Source: Dillenia suffruticosa
Taxonomy: Eukaryota > Streptophyta > Magnoliopsida > Dilleniales > Dilleniaceae
Direction: 5' to 3'
DNA length: 64,000 nucleotides
Assembly: GCA_033439265.1 (NCBI GenBank)
Contig: JAVTVX010000012.1
Span: forward strand, 5,073,001-5,137,000
Translations under genes and position numbers: made by a program
In this document: piece after piece, positions 34,932-48,637 of the stretch
Layout of the letters: each line of letters opens with the position of its first letter
How positions within the stretch are numbered: the stretch's first letter is position 1
Notes under the pieces: model-generated
Told to the model about the DNA's origin: nothing
Databases searched by the model: none
What the model saw: the letters and a program-made list of their open reading frames with translations, nothing else

Positions 34932-37900
34932 TTATAGCTTGTAAGAGTTTTGATGAGGCTGCTTTCCCATCCGCTTCAACAGGTACATGCAACCAGCTGC
35001 TCCAAATAGCCCAAGGGCCGCGAATCCCACCATTGTTGCATTTCCAATGTTCCTATGGTATCCTCCCTGTATTATTGATATCGTATTAGTTTTTCTCTTT
35101 TGACAACAAGCTCTGACTTCATAGTTTTCGTCTAAAATAACTACCAATAAATGGTATGGACTTGAAATTGCAGTCTATGCATACTGATCTATTCCAAATA
35201 TACTTGATTGGATGCAAGAGATTAGTGTGCAAGAGCTTCCTTTTCCAAATAAAGGAGTTGAGAGGATTATGGTAATTAAATTAACATGTCAGCATAGCAA
35301 ATAAAACAATCATGAGAAACTCTCTGATTTCAACCAGGCAGCATAAACTGTTATCCAGCACAATTGTTGCTTCCCCAGAAAGTGGGAAATCAGAAACATC
35401 ATTATGTATGAATCAAGGGGAGAGGACAATGACAACCCAAATTGTTGAGCATTTTGAGAGATGATGCTCATCATGAAAACAAAAACGACAGAAGGATAGA
35501 ATGAAGGTAAGCACATTAGAAGAAAGATATTTTCTGAACCAAGGCAGACACAGGAAAGTTGAGTTAGCTTTCTCTGGTTTCAAGAAACAGGAATGCTGAT
35601 TTGAAAGTTTCAAGGCTGCAGTTATGCAATAAATGTACCCTTTTGAGACCATCCTTTTTTTTCACCATCTTATAGAATGACAAGAGTAACATGTTTCTGG
35701 AATCCTATAACACAAGTAACTCATGGTAAATACCCAGGCTACAAACATGTGAAGCCAGTGTCCTGAAGTCCATTTTCATAGTCATATTCTCTATTTTTCT
35801 TCATCCTTTAATTGTGTCTCTCTCCTCTCTCTCACGAGGTCATCTAAGATGGGGGCCACCGTTTTCCCATGAATGCAACCAGATCAAAAAGAAAAAGGAA
35901 AATCTATAAAATTCTCCTTGTTAGTAATATGTGGCCAACATAGTGGTAAGACTAAGAACTAGTCAATCAAATCAAATATCTGCTAGTTATACAACAGATA
36001 CATACCTGCACTAGGAAAAAGAGAGTTGCTGCATTTGCAGGGACAAGAGAAAGGCTTATCATCCCTCCACGCAATTCATTGGGAACATAGCTGTAAATCA
36101 TAAAGTTTAGGCATTAGGCCCCTTGGGCCATGTTAGACATCAACATCCTAGGGGAGGGTAGATGAAGTTGCTTACATGGTTCGCATCCTTGCAAGCAAGG
36201 GTAAAACCAAGCCAACGCACATGTGGAAGATGCAGAGTAGCATCACCAAGACTCCAATTTCCTGCAGATAATGACTGCATAAGTCTAATTCTAAAGTTTC
36301 AAGCTTCAGATCAGGAATGTATGCAAGTACTTAGAAATATCACCTGATAATCAAAAGCCACTGTAGAAAAGGCAATCCCCATTACAACAAAAACATATGA
36401 GAGACGATCCTCAGCATGAAATGCCATTGGTCCAGTAGCAAACCATGGAAATGCTGTGCTTCCTAACATTCTTGCACCCAAAAAGCATGGATATATTAAC
36501 CCTAGATGCACTTCTCTCCCATCAGCCTGAAATTGCAACATAGATTGTACATCAATATTGATGTCTATTATCACAAGACAATTTAACTTAGTATTCGGCC
36601 TTTTTTTTTCTTCTTCTTTTTTTCCTTTTTGAGAGAGAGAACTAGCATTTCAATTGACAATAGATACCAAGATTTAACAAGTAAAGCATGCAAAGTTTTA
36701 ATAGAATGGGAAGCACAGATTTTGCCAGAGAAAACAAAAATGAATAGAAAGAGCCAGTTCAGATAAACAGAGATATAATGGCATAAACTAAGGAGGTCCA
36801 GACTAATGTATTCCACTTTCTAAATTCGATATCAGTATGTCCACCAGTAATTAATAAATGCATAGATAAAATCAAGTGGTTTTTTGCTCCATTTTCTGGA
36901 GAAAAAAATTTGCTCCTCATACATTTCTATTGACGAACCCCACATGTACAACAGATATAAGCACCCACTAGGTAAAAACAAGGAAGCAAAAGTAAGAACT
37001 ATGCACAGAATTGAGGACAATAAAAAAGCCACAACCATCTAGAAAAAGTAATCCAGGGCAAACAATCTCCACAGAAAAAAGTAGGGATTATAAATACAAG
37101 GCTTTTAATTCATTTTGAGATCCAGAGATTTTATATGCATCTTTTCTACTGAAACTCAAATCTTTGCACCACTTTCAGATGGCCCCAAAGCTAAGTGCTG
37201 TTTCAACTATACCAGACATGCCCCGGTACTTGTTTTGTGTTTCAAATATGTCGATGTGAGGCAGAAAGAATATGAACACCTCAAACAAAACATAGCTAAA
37301 TCTTCCAAAATTCTTTGCATTCAACCTGCCAAAGGAAGAGAACTTCAGGCTATAGAGCAGGACAATCACAAGCCCACACTTAAGCTGATTTAACGCTTGT
37401 TCGCTATTAATAAGGTCTTACCACAACAGTTGGAGCCCACAAAATCCAGAAGACTGTTACTGCAAATTGAAGGCAAGCTTGTGCCAATGCCAATAGCCAT
37501 ATTCTTCTATCTATCGAGTATAAACATTACTAAAATTAGATATGTGTTTTTAACAATACCAGAATATGTATAAAAAAAATGTGATTGACTATTCACAAAT
37601 GAACATATAAACATTTCTCCACTTTACCTCTGCTCTTTGTCAAAGTGAAGGCAAAGACCATTTCTATTCAAGTTTAGTACAACAAATTATAAATTCAGAT
37701 AATTGTCTGTGGTTTCTTGGTTTACATGCTGCTAAATGTTTCTCCAGTAACATCTCTCTAGAAAAGCACAAAAATACAGGTTCCTCATGATGCATTCTAC
37801 ACTGCAATTATGGAGAGAGAACTAAAAAGAATGATTCAGCAATACTAGACAAGCACAGATTAGCTTCCAAAACTAGAACAGATGAAAAGTATTATTGTAC

Positions 37901-40631
37901 AGATAAATTTATATTGCCCATACAAAGTCCAACCACAAAATTTACATCACAACACCATGACATTGCATATACTCACTCTAAAGAGATGAGCAATATCACA
38001 AGGTTCTAGGTTCAACAACTAGAAATGATATAATCGCATTTGCAAAAGGAGTCTGCAAAAGAACTCATCACAAAAGTAGAAGATAATACACAAGGTGAAT
38101 AAAAAATATTGGAACATAGAGAGACCTAGTAACTTTCTGATAAACATAAAAAGTTATTACATCTTGGAGTAACTAGATACACAAGTCAAACAATGTTTTA
38201 AAGAAGTAAGACGGTGTTAATTCTTGATGTTTTCGTTTTGGTGCACCATAAAAAATTTGTTGCATTATCAACAAATGGTATACAGGCTTTTCAGTCTGGT
38301 GATTCTTACCGCCTATAATGTATGTGTAGAAAGAACATCTGTACTCCTTGAATGATGCTGCTTGTGAATTATCTGTCCATCCTTTCTTGATGCATATGGT
38401 ACCCACAATTGCCAGGACAATTGCTGCAGTTGAGGAATTACTTATAATTTTGGCATCAACACCAATCAGCCAATTTGCAAGAACTTGGCTTCCAATCAAA
38501 GAGGCGGACTCAAAAAAGGTCATCAGCCAAAACATTTCATTCAATCCATCTTTCCTGTGCCATCGCTGGAAATTTTGTGAAAAGGAAAAGTATCTTTCAG
38601 TAACAAACCAATGCAGCAATCTCTGTCCGAAATACTGTAGTCATTAACAAACAACATAGCAATCTCTGTATGATTTAATATAGTCGAAGTGTCATTAACA
38701 GTGGCAGATGTGAAACCCGCATTGACTATTTGAATGTAGGAAATTTTAAAATCATGTTCCAAACACTTGAACAAACTTGAACAGAGGGGTGATGAATAAT
38801 AAATCACGAAACAAACCTTTTCATGCTCAATAACCATCCATGTCTCAAAACTGAATGCATATGTTGAAGTGGCGAGAGACAAACATATATTTGCTACCCA
38901 AGCACTTGGCTGCATGGTAATCCTCTTCCACACACCAACAAATAGGTGCAACATGAAAAAGATGATAGAAGTTTTCCTCTGACCCCTATGAATAAACATA
39001 ATGGAAATTTATTAGAGTTTCTCATGCCTTTGGAGCTATCATAAAAAACAACAAGACCACCACTCACTCTATTTGCACTTGAACATCTAAAACTTCTTCA
39101 TATAGCACATGATACACAATGCAGCATCCCAAGAAACAAATCATCAAACTTATGAATTAGCTAGTGTATTCAAATTCACAATCAATTCAGCAAAAAACTT
39201 AAGTTCCTTATTAATTAAACCAACTTAAAGTTTAAGGGTATTTTTGATAAACTAAAGGCTATATGTTAAATTTCAAGTATCAAAAAGTTAAAATATGTGA
39301 ATTAACACAAAAAAAGCTTAAACTAGGTTTTTTTGACCTTTGTAATAATGAATTTACGGTATTCAGTAGTTTTCACAATGTAAAATCAAATCCTGAATAT
39401 CAAACGTATGCCAACCCTTTCTATTGTCAGTTATAAACCAGATCTTATATGGTAGCACAAGTTTAAGGTTTGTTCTTCAAACTCAATCTTTCAGCATATG
39501 CTTTACTCTAGTATGAATAGATTCTATAATTCTAAATAGGGCAAGACTTCAGCATAAATCTTTTGGTACAGACCTTCCGATTATCATTTGTTTCATTGGT
39601 CGTGTGCTACGTGTCACGTCGTACTCTAAAAGATTTGTGCTAAGTGTACCAAAATATCTCCACTAAAGTTGTTGTATCCTTCTAATTAATGTTGTTGATC
39701 CCAGTGACAACAAAAAATAGGGGTTGAATTAGTTGTTTTTGATTGGTTTTATTTTTTAATCTAATTCCACTTAAATTCAAAATAATCCCATGGTTATTCT
39801 AAATATATGCAGCAGAAGATAAAAGTAAAGGATAGATAAATAAGCCAAATTTTATAATGGTTCAGCCTGTGTCTACCTCCACTCTTCCAAACAACAAGCC
39901 GGGATCTAACAATTTGTTAGTTTTCCACTATGATGAAAAGTTACAAAATATAATTCAAATTGTTGACTTTTGATCTTCTTTAACTTGAAGATGCCTTCGT
40001 CCAACCAAAAAAGACTCGCAACATTCACCAAACTATCTCACACAACTCACTGCACAACACAACTTGGGCTGTTCAAGTAGCCATTTTCCAGAGTGAATAT
40101 CTCACTCCAAAAATGTCGAAATAGCTCTGTAAAAATTGCTAAATAATCTCTGTATATCAGACTTTAAATCCCTGAAAAGATCCCTACAAAACTAGTCAAC
40201 ATCGTGAAAATATATATACCCAAAGTTGGCTTTCCAGCAAGTTTTTCAGCAGTAAGTCTGGTAACTTCCTAATTTGTAACACAAAAATCTATCAAGAATT
40301 CTTGAGATTTTCCGATTGTTGTAATTCAAATTTGAAATTTGAATTTCACTCTTAACATTTATAAACTTTAACTTGAATTTTCAGTCTTCAAAAACCTGCT
40401 ATAATAGAAACAAAATTAGCAGCCAAAGATAAGTAACTTTCTTAAAGAATGTCCTAATTTGTAGGTTGAAACTTCTCCTAATTTCTTGAGATTTTCTGAC
40501 TGTTGAAATTCAAATGTGAAGTTTGAATTTCACTCTTGACATTTATAAACTTTATAATAACAATAACAATCTGAACCTTAAACCCAATATTTGGAGTCGG
40601 CCATTTGAGAGACAAATTTAAAAAAGATAAA

Positions 40632-40669
<38 letters not shown>

Positions 40670-42505
40670 GATAAATAAAATAAAATAAAAAGAAAAAGAA
40701 AAAGAAAAAGAAATAAATAAATCAATAGATAAATATCTAAAATATATTGGTTTAATTTGTGCGGATTCTTCTGCGCCATTCATTTCTATCCAAAACCATT
40801 TTCTCTTTTAAACCCTTAACTTTCATATTTTTATAGATAACTTGTATTCAAGTTTTCAGTGGTCTATCTCTCTCCCATATTTAAGTTCTTGATTCTTCTA
40901 ATCGGTGCATCTTTGATTTTCTTTGCACATACCCGAATCACATCAAACGACACTCTTGCATATTTTCTATAATTGAACTAACTCCTACTTTGTTACAAAT
41001 CTCTTCATTTCTAATTTTATCCCTTCTAGTTTTTCCACACATCCACCTAAATATCCTCATTTCTGCTACGGTCATCTTTTGCTCTTGTTGTAGTTTAATA
41101 GTTTGGCATTCAATACTATACAATAGTGTAAGTCTAATCGTGATTTTATAGAACTTTCCCTTCCAATGCAATTGTATCGTGCGATCACGAAGAATTCCAG
41201 ATGCCTTTTCCATTTCATCCAATCCTGTTGAATCCTATGGTTCACATCTCTATCTATATTACCATCATTTTAAATGATAAAACCTAAATATCTAAATCGA
41301 TCACTTTTTGGTATATCTTGTCAATCTAACGTAATCGTTTTTTTATCATTCTGATAACTGTCGCTAAACCTACATATCATATATTCGGTTTTCGATCGAT
41401 TCAATCTAAACTCTCTAGATTCTAGTGTATGTCTCCATAACTGTAGTTTAGCACTAACGCTCTCCCTAGTTTCATCAACTAGCACTATATCTCTTATTTA
41501 AAATTTTCTGATTGTTAAACTTTGCTGAAAATTCAAATTTTTTTAGAAAATCAACTTCTGAATATACCTCATGCTTGGAATGATTGAGTGACCAGTCAAC
41601 TTTGCCCACAATTTTCTCCAACTTATCCTCGAGCTTTTAATACTGTTAATATTTAAATTTATAATCCTACAAACCTTCTTTAATATGCAATTTCTGAATT
41701 TGAAAAAATTTGATCATACAAAAAGATATAACAAACTGAATAATGATTATCTCAATCTTCCTAGAAAATTGCCAAATTTTATGGACTTTGAAATTTCTCA
41801 TCCCAAATTTGATTTTCAACTCTTGAATTATCGAAATATGTATCTGAACATGTCTTTGGACTAAGTGTAGTACTCAATTTATACTTAGATTGCTGAATTG
41901 GATCTTCAATTAATAAAAAGAATTTCTGCCTCTATAACAGTCTCTATGATCCAAGATAATTTGCCTCTATGGCATCCTCTATAGCAACTTTTATGCAACT
42001 TTTATGTGAATTTCCAGACAATTGCACACTTTGTAAAAATGTTAGAACAATATGAAAGATTTTATTATCATCAAAACCAAAGGGTTCGACAACAATTTCC
42101 CTAACAAATACCATCACCATTGTTGTTAAAAACTAATTGTACTTGTAATTTTACAAAATTTCCAACTGATTTGATTCAAAATTTCGTAAAATCCCAACTA
42201 GAGTCTTTGATTCTTTCAACTAATCAAGTAAAATCCCATGGCCATTACACACAATGTTGGTTCCAAATTCAGAAGTAATTCGTTCATTCATTAACCATAA
42301 AGGACTGCAATTTGCAAAAGAAAAATCACTTACATTATATCAGAAAGAATGCCTAAGAAAGGAACAATAACAAAAGCAGCTAAAATTCCAACAGAGAGAT
42401 ACACCACCATCTGCTCTCTACTAACTCCATGCAAAGCCAGCTCAAATTCTCCAAACACCGACCACACACCTTCCATTACTGAATCAACAAAACAAAGAAA
42501 CAATT

Positions 42506-42555
<50 letters not shown>

Positions 42556-42773
42556 AGAGGTGAATGCTGCTTACCTGAAGAGAGAGAGTAAAGGAGAAGA
42601 AAATTCCTCTGGAAACGAAGGAAGAGAGAAGAAGAAGAGACATCGAAGACATTGGGAGTTCGAGCTGATGAAACGTGAGGGAGAAGAAAGAGAGATAAGA
42701 AGCAAGAAATGAAAATGAAAATGTAAACCGATTGATTCGGCTCCCATACTTCGCTCTCGATCACCACTCCCAT
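34932..42773 (-). CDS. MFS transporter, MFSD5/molybdate-anion transporter-like family
   Basis: Multi-pass membrane protein of the family (PF05631) that includes MFSD5 and the algal molybdate transporter MOT2; the plant substrate is unproven. Nine exons in coding order: 42575-42773, 42334-42478, 38817-38985, 38310-38565, 37422-37510, 36344-36526, 36176-36261, 36006-36090 and 34932-35066, giving 448 residues, the usual size. Family words are VMEGVWSVFGEFELA, LGILSDMGQRKTSIIFF (the MFS loop 2-3 motif), TYAFSFETWMVIEHEK, MFWLMTFFESASLIGSQ, ACLQFAVTVFWILWAP, LARMRTIYVPNELRGGM and MVGFAALGLFGAAG. The first ATG (42773, MGVVIESEVWEPN) supplies the first hydrophobic helix; starting at the second exon's ATG (42476) would lose it. 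Intron 1 is 96 bp and mostly CT repeat. Intron 2 is 3348 bp and holds an RTE remnant. No defect seen. Confidence 0.9.
40552..41500 (-). mobile_element. RTE-type LINE 3' remnant in intron 2 of the MFS gene
   Basis: Same family as 32025-32520 but longer. Minus-strand fragments in order: VLVDETRESVSAKLQLWRHT, ESREFRLNRSKTEYMICRFS, SDRFRYLGFII, KFYKITIRLTLLYSIECQ, MTVAEMRIFRWMCGKTRR and RNEEICNKVGVSSI. The shared 3' end carries GACTCCAAATATTGGGTTTAAG, with an ATTGTTATTGTTAT-like tail. It is in the same orientation as the host gene, 5'-truncated, with several stops and frame changes. An (AT)n run at about 40637-40667 lies inside the 3' part. Confidence 0.82.
42510..42552. repeat. (GA)n microsatellite forming most of MFS intron 1
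   Basis: Roughly 43 bp of GA on plus, i.e. CT on the coding strand. It provides the polypyrimidine stretch of a 96-bp intron (42479-42574). Confidence 0.85.
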
Positions 42774-45700
42774 TTCTCAATCAGTTCAATTTTCAACCCT
42801 AAACCCTAAATTCTATAGAGAGAGAGAGAGAGAGATCTGAGTGAAGAGTTTGATCGGAATTTCATTTGCCCTTCGATCCTTAGGGGAAAAATAATGGTAT
42901 TCAGCTTGAGCTCCTTCTCTGTATCTCAAACGGAATTTTGATTTTTCCACTTTTTTTTTTTCTTTTCCATCTATTTCTAATGTTTGCACCGGTAACTTGC
43001 AGCCTCTTAAACGCTGTCGTTTCAAGTCTATACGGCACGGATACTTTTAAATTTATGTATTCTCTCTCTCCTTTGCCTATGTTCCCTTCATTTGGGAAAT
43101 AGGACTAGATCTGAGGGTAGGACCGGACGTACTGACTTTTAAATTTGCAATGAGGTAGTTATTTAAATTAAACATAATACTTTTTCATATTTTACACAAA
43201 TTTTAATTTTATTAGAGTTAAATTCCGTTAAAATCTTTATTTTTAAATAATTATTTTAAACTTTTGAATATAATAAAAAATTTCAAATCTAACTTTGTAT
43301 AATCTGAAACCTATCCCAATTTAAACCGGCAAACTTAAAGAATTCCCTCAATCCGGCTAAAATAGCAAGTTGGCTAGGTCATCCTCCGTGTCCAATTAGA
43401 AGACGAAATTGTTAAAAACCCAAAAAAATAATAATTTAAAATTAGCTAAAGTCCAAAGTTTAAAGAAGAAAATAATAATAATAATAATAATAATGTGTAA
43501 AAATTAATTTTAACAGATGAGTACATGAAATAACCAATTTAATTTCGCTAAAACTCCGTATTAAATTAAGAATATTATTAAAATTTAAAATTTAGGAATA
43601 ATTTGATAATGGTCTAAAATTTAAGAGAGTAATTTTGTATTTTTTTTCCCATTATTTGATATCCGTGAATATATTAGATACTAAGGGGCCATTATTTGGG
43701 AAGAGATGAGAGTTTGATATGAAGGCATTTGTAGAGGGTGGCGAAGATTTAACAAAAGATATAGATAAATGAAAAATATATGGAAACAAAAGAATATGTT
43801 CTCTCATGAAAAGTGAAAAGGGAAAGAAGAAGCCATAGGCGCAGCAATTCTGACTAGCGCCCCCACAGGTAATGATGTTAAATCACTGAAACATGAACAG
43901 AAATTTGTCTAAAAATGATGATTTTAGGTATGCTAAGTTAATTTCTCCTTTTCTTCTGTATACTTTTCATTTTAAGCTCTCAGTAATACCTCTCCTACTC
44001 TGAGCATAAAAAATTATGGTAGTGTAGTAAGGAAGTTGCAGTACACTAGGCCTCATGTAAGCCTTGTGCCCTCAAGACAGAGCATACAGACAGACCATTA
44101 TAAACTTTGATGCAGGAGTATATACAAGGGAAGAGCAAATGAGGCTCTGTCTGCATTGACAGTTGCACGGCCGCAGAATGGATCTCTGGATTTTTTCAAC
44201 ACTCATATATGTTCACTACACTTTTGAAAGTACATGAAATTTACACAACTGAATATAAATACAAATTGAAGATTGCAACAACTAAAACTACCTCTTCTAA
44301 ACTGACCAACCAAAGTAAGTTCCCTACCAAATAACCGCAGAACAGAACGCCATATAGGAGTAAAGAAATGCCACCACCTCCAATGCAAGCTGTTGATTCT
44401 CCTGAAAAATTGAGTATCATGGAGTCAATTCAAATGAGGTAATGGAATTTGGTGATTTAAGTTCAACCTTAATAGTAGTGCAGGGAATAAGCTGAGAGCA
44501 GCAACAAAGTGTGACTTTAATTTGACTAATGCAATCTAGTTTAAGACCATATTTATGAAATTGATCCATGCATATGCATATATAACCAACCAATGGCATG
44601 GGTCTGTGTTATGTCACATGTCTGTAGCTCACATAACATACATCATCACTAACTCAAAATCAGCTATTACAGGCTAGAAAATCTGTCAGGTCTTTCACAC
44701 ATGAGGGCCTCATGGAAGATGAAGAATTGAGCCTTAAATTGCCTACTGCTTGGGCACCTTTCTTGGAAATGTAAAAGTAACAGACTTGCTCTAATGATTT
44801 CTACTTTGTCCCTATTTTTGCGACGACATGCTTTGTAGAGGAAGAATTACAAGGCATCAAGGGGATCCTTCGTTTGAATGTGGCAGAGATAAGTCCACGG
44901 GCTCAATTGGTGACACTGAGAGTTGTCACTTACTCTTTAATATATGAACAAGAATTAGACATCTTGAGTGCCTCAATAAATGTCTTCCAAGGAAGTGACT
45001 GTGGAAAGTTGTCACAAAAGAAGTACAACGAACATAGGTGACAGGAAGGGCCTCCAAGTGATAATATCATGGTTTTAGTCCTCGGCAAAATATATTGGGA
45101 AGCATTGAGAAGACTTAAGTACTCAATTTTCATTCCTAAGTGGGAGACCGGAACTTCTTATTTTGGTATGGTAACTCACACTCTAATCCCATTTTCCTTT
45201 TCTTTTTGCTCTGTAATGGTTGTTGGGATCCTTTGGGGGGTGGTCTAGAGAAAGAAGTTTCGAAACTGGCATTGACAAGGCATGGAACAGGCAGGGCTGC
45301 TTATAAGGTCTCAAAAATCCTTTTAATAAACTTAGGAGTTAATAGCGTTGGAGAAGGAAGAACCCTTAAACATTGGAACTTTGACAAGAAAAAATAGGAG
45401 GAAAAGCTTTGTCTCTTGAAGAGCTATTAGAAGACAAAAGCACCCTAAGAGTTTGTTTGGAAAAACTATCCGCTTGAGATAAACTAGTAAATGTAATATA
45501 ATATCAGTACATGGTGAATAAATGCTTCTCCACAGAAGTGGACGAGACTTGGGGGGGGGGGGGGGTAAGCGAGTATAATCCTCTGCATTTTGGCACATAA
45601 TTTAGTAATTCGCTGTGTTTGTGCAGAAATTTAGAGATGTTGCTAATAGCTTAGAGGCTTCTATGATAGAGGCTGTTAGAAAAATATTATGTATTGAAAT

Positions 45701-46632
45701 CAAATTAATTATTAAATTATATTATATATTAGAATAAATCAATAATTGATCTGATTTTGAAAATATTTGATTTTCTTTATTTTTATATTTTCATATTTAT
45801 ACAATAGGTTTCTATATAAACCAAACCTATTAATATTTTATTGAAACAATGGATCATTAGGGTTTCATATTGTTATACCGTGTCCCATCCTTAATAGAGG
45901 CAACAAAAAGAAAGGTAGGTAAAATCAACAAATAGATCAAATGATAGAGCTTCATGGCATGCAGTATGGATGAATATTCACTATTGAAGAACTTCTGGGT
46001 TGGACCCTTCTAATTATTCTAATGTTCAAACATAGTGTGAATCTCTATATAGCAACTTTTGAGGAGTAGAGGAACAACACATACCATAGTAGGTGTAGCT
46101 CCCGGTCAAGCAACGATTCACAGAATTTCACACAGAAAACTTCCACAACTTCATATATTTCTCTTTCGAGAAGCAAGTGGGACAGAATGATTAAAGTACA
46201 GGAACTAATACTTTTGATTTCAATATGGCTTCACAAATATAATTCAACAGTTATCATATTGTTTATTTATAGTTTCAAATGGTTGAGGGAACCAAACAAT
46301 GCCAAAGAAAATAAGAATGTGCACTAGGTTCCACCATACATTTGTTTGGTGAATTCCAATTTTTAGGGGTGGCCTGTTTTGGACTATACATCTATTTTAA
46401 CAAATAAACTGTCCAAGATAGACAACAGTGACTGAGAGTGTGAGAAAAAAGTCATGTCAATGACCAATTAATAATACAGGCACCACAAGATATCTCTAGA
46501 CAAAAAATAGTTCTAGATTTTAAAGAGAAATATTGACATGATGTACAGAGAGAAACATTGATTACCTTTAGATATCAGCCTCAGTTTGCTAGCATAGCAA
46601 ATAATTCCAATCAAAAGTTAGCTTTCAGACAA
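42774..46632. other. 3.9-kb intergenic region between the MFS and ACBP genes
   Basis: The MFS leader and promoter occupy about 42774-43070, with a GA run at 42819-42834. Beyond it are AT-rich DNA, an (AAT)n run near 43464-43492 and a 15-G run at 45551-45565. Short open frames on minus at 44203-44388 and 44930-45133 and on plus at 45140-45397 have no family I can name. An LTR-like stretch near 45671-45900 is too weak to call. Confidence 0.5.
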
Positions 46633-48382
46633 TCAACACTTCGAACTTGAACTTAGTTCAGTATCATCAGCCATCCAACCAGGATAACTCCTTGAAAGAA
46701 TGGAGACATACTGTTCCATAGCAACCTCTGGGCTCATGTTTCCAAGACGTTGCCATGCATTCCTGGTACAATGTAAATAGTTTTCTTTGCCAGCATTACT
46801 TAAAGAAGATGCTTTAAACCCAGGTAAATCGCTAAGGACCAAACTATACCCACTCTTGAGGGCAGGCCCTTAGGTTTTATAACCTGAATTTCTACAAGGC
46901 TCTGACCAGGAACTTATATCATTTATTGATTTTAATGCTTCAACTAGTATTCTTTTTTTTTTTTTTAATAAAATGTCTATATTCAGAACTTTTTCCTTCC
47001 AACCCTAACTAATTCGGGAAACAAGATCAAGTTTCAACATAACCAAGAAAACTTCCAAAGAGGTTGGCTGATTTAGAACTTCCCACTGAACCCACTTCAA
47101 AAAGAGAAACATATAACGGAGAATCAGAAAAGAGAAGATGAAGAGCAAACTTAAAAGAAGGTTTGATTACTGAAAGCACCTGGTGGCATTATTTGGCATG
47201 AAATTACATTTTGTCAAAGAACATATGTTGAACTACTATTATTCTCAAACAAGCCCAGTCCCCTGTCACAAGAAAAGGGCCACCCTCTCTAATTTCATCC
47301 ATATGACTAATAACTTCACTGATTATTATTATTATTTTTTTTTTGGCTTCTTCAAAATTTCTTGGAAAAGGTAGTCGTGCACAAGTCTGGAGCACATCCA
47401 GTTTTGGCAAATCTCTGTACCTTTGAAACGTTTAAAAGTATATAATGTAGATCTCTTTTCGGCTGTTGGCAAATCCAAAAGGGTTGAGAAGCCCAATCAG
47501 CATTTTGGGCCTTGCCTTAAGAAGCCTACGGACTGCACCATGTCTGATTTGAATCATATAAAATCCCTTAAATTCCATAGATAGCCCTTCTACATCGAAA
47601 GGCTACAAAAAAACTTTTAATTAGAAAATTAAAGCCAAAAACTTTTAATTAGAAAATTAACTTAAATCATCCACATTATAGAATTATAAGACGAGGTTGA
47701 GTTAAAACACAACGACTATTAAACCCCAAAAGGCAGAGGAAGTAGGCATCCACTTGAAAACCAAGCAAAAGATCAGCAAATCACAAGCACCCAGATAATA
47801 ATAAAACATAAACGGGATTTAGTAAAGTAATCAATTTCAATACCATTTTGCACGAGCAGAGACCTTCCATGCGGTTGGTTGTGGCTCCCTACAAGGCCCT
47901 TCAACAGCAACCTTATTTAGTGCATACAATACCATCTTCACATCATGACCAAGTCCTAGAAACCAATCCTCATCAATCTTGGACTTAACAAACAGAACAG
48001 CCTCACAGAAAACCCTTTCCAATTCTGTTCTTTCTACTCCCACCCAATCACGATCAACATCCTCAATCTTCAACTCCTTAATCTCTTCTACCTCATCTTC
48101 TTTTTCTTCTACATTGTCCTCCTTCAAAGTCATGGCATCCTCAACTAACTCGATTTCAATCTCGCAAAAAGCCACAGATTCTGGGCCTTTTTGCTCGGAA
48201 ATATGTACAAAACCCTCTGGGGTTTGTTCAATGTTGAGATTTTCGACCTCGGATTTTTTGAGCAAGTCTTTGGGTTCTTCATCAGCGACGAAAGAGGAGG
48301 CCATGGAGACGAACTTGACGAGAATGATTGAGAAGAAAAGAGAAAAGGAGATTGAGAGGAGGAGTTCTTGGAAAAGTTCCAT
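46633..48382 (-). CDS. Membrane-anchored acyl-CoA-binding protein (ACBP3-like)
   Basis: Binds long-chain acyl-CoA esters for storage or transport between membranes. Two exons: 47844-48382 and 46633-46762, with a 1081-bp intron, giving 222 residues. An N-terminal hydrophobic segment (about residues 5-27, LLLSISFSLFFSIILVKF) acts as signal or anchor. A Glu-rich acidic linker follows at about residues 65-115. The ACB domain covers about 115-210: VFCEAVLFVKSK, VLYALNKVAVEGPC, KVSARAKW|NAWQRLGNMSP and EVAMEQYVSILS, the tryptophan codon being split by the intron. KxxAKWxAW is the acyl-CoA contact segment. The protein is shorter than Arabidopsis ACBP3 (about 360 residues) because the linker is short, so it may be a separate small clade. 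The start is the first ATG in frame; a later Met (MASSFVADEE) would drop the anchor. Confidence 0.88.
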
Positions 48383-48437
48383 TGCTTTTTCCTTTTTCCT
48401 TCTGGGCTTGCTTGTTGTTTCGTCTTAGTATTGCTTT

Positions 48438-48474
<37 letters not shown>

Positions 48475-48562
48475 TTTGAAGAGGAGGGGGACAATATTCC
48501 AAGCTTTTGCAACAGTATGGTGCTGTGGGGTCTTCATGGTCCCCCTTTCCGGTGAGGTATTT

Positions 48563-48595
<33 letters not shown>

Positions 48596-48634
48596 GTGGT
48601 CTGTGACTCCGGTGCATGGCCACTCGATATTCCC
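48383..48634. promoter_or_regulatory. ACBP leader/promoter with two GA tracts
   Basis: The 250 bp between the ACBP start codon and the MULE end hold two GA microsatellites (about 48440-48471 and 48570-48595). On the ACBP strand these are CT tracts, common in plant 5' UTRs. The MULE's inverted repeat begins only about 250 bp upstream of the start codon, so the native promoter is truncated or displaced. Confidence 0.5.
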
Positions 48635-48637
48635 TTA

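Noticed and set aside
44203-45397. Short open frames (minus 44203-44388, minus 44930-45133, plus 45140-45397)
   Set aside because: No recognisable family, no supporting splice sites or neighbouring exons, and lengths expected by chance.
45671-45900. Possible solo LTR beginning TGTTAGAAAAATATT
   Set aside because: The start and an AT-rich promoter-like middle resemble a Copia-type LTR, but I found no clear end, no target duplication and no second copy. Too weak to annotate.
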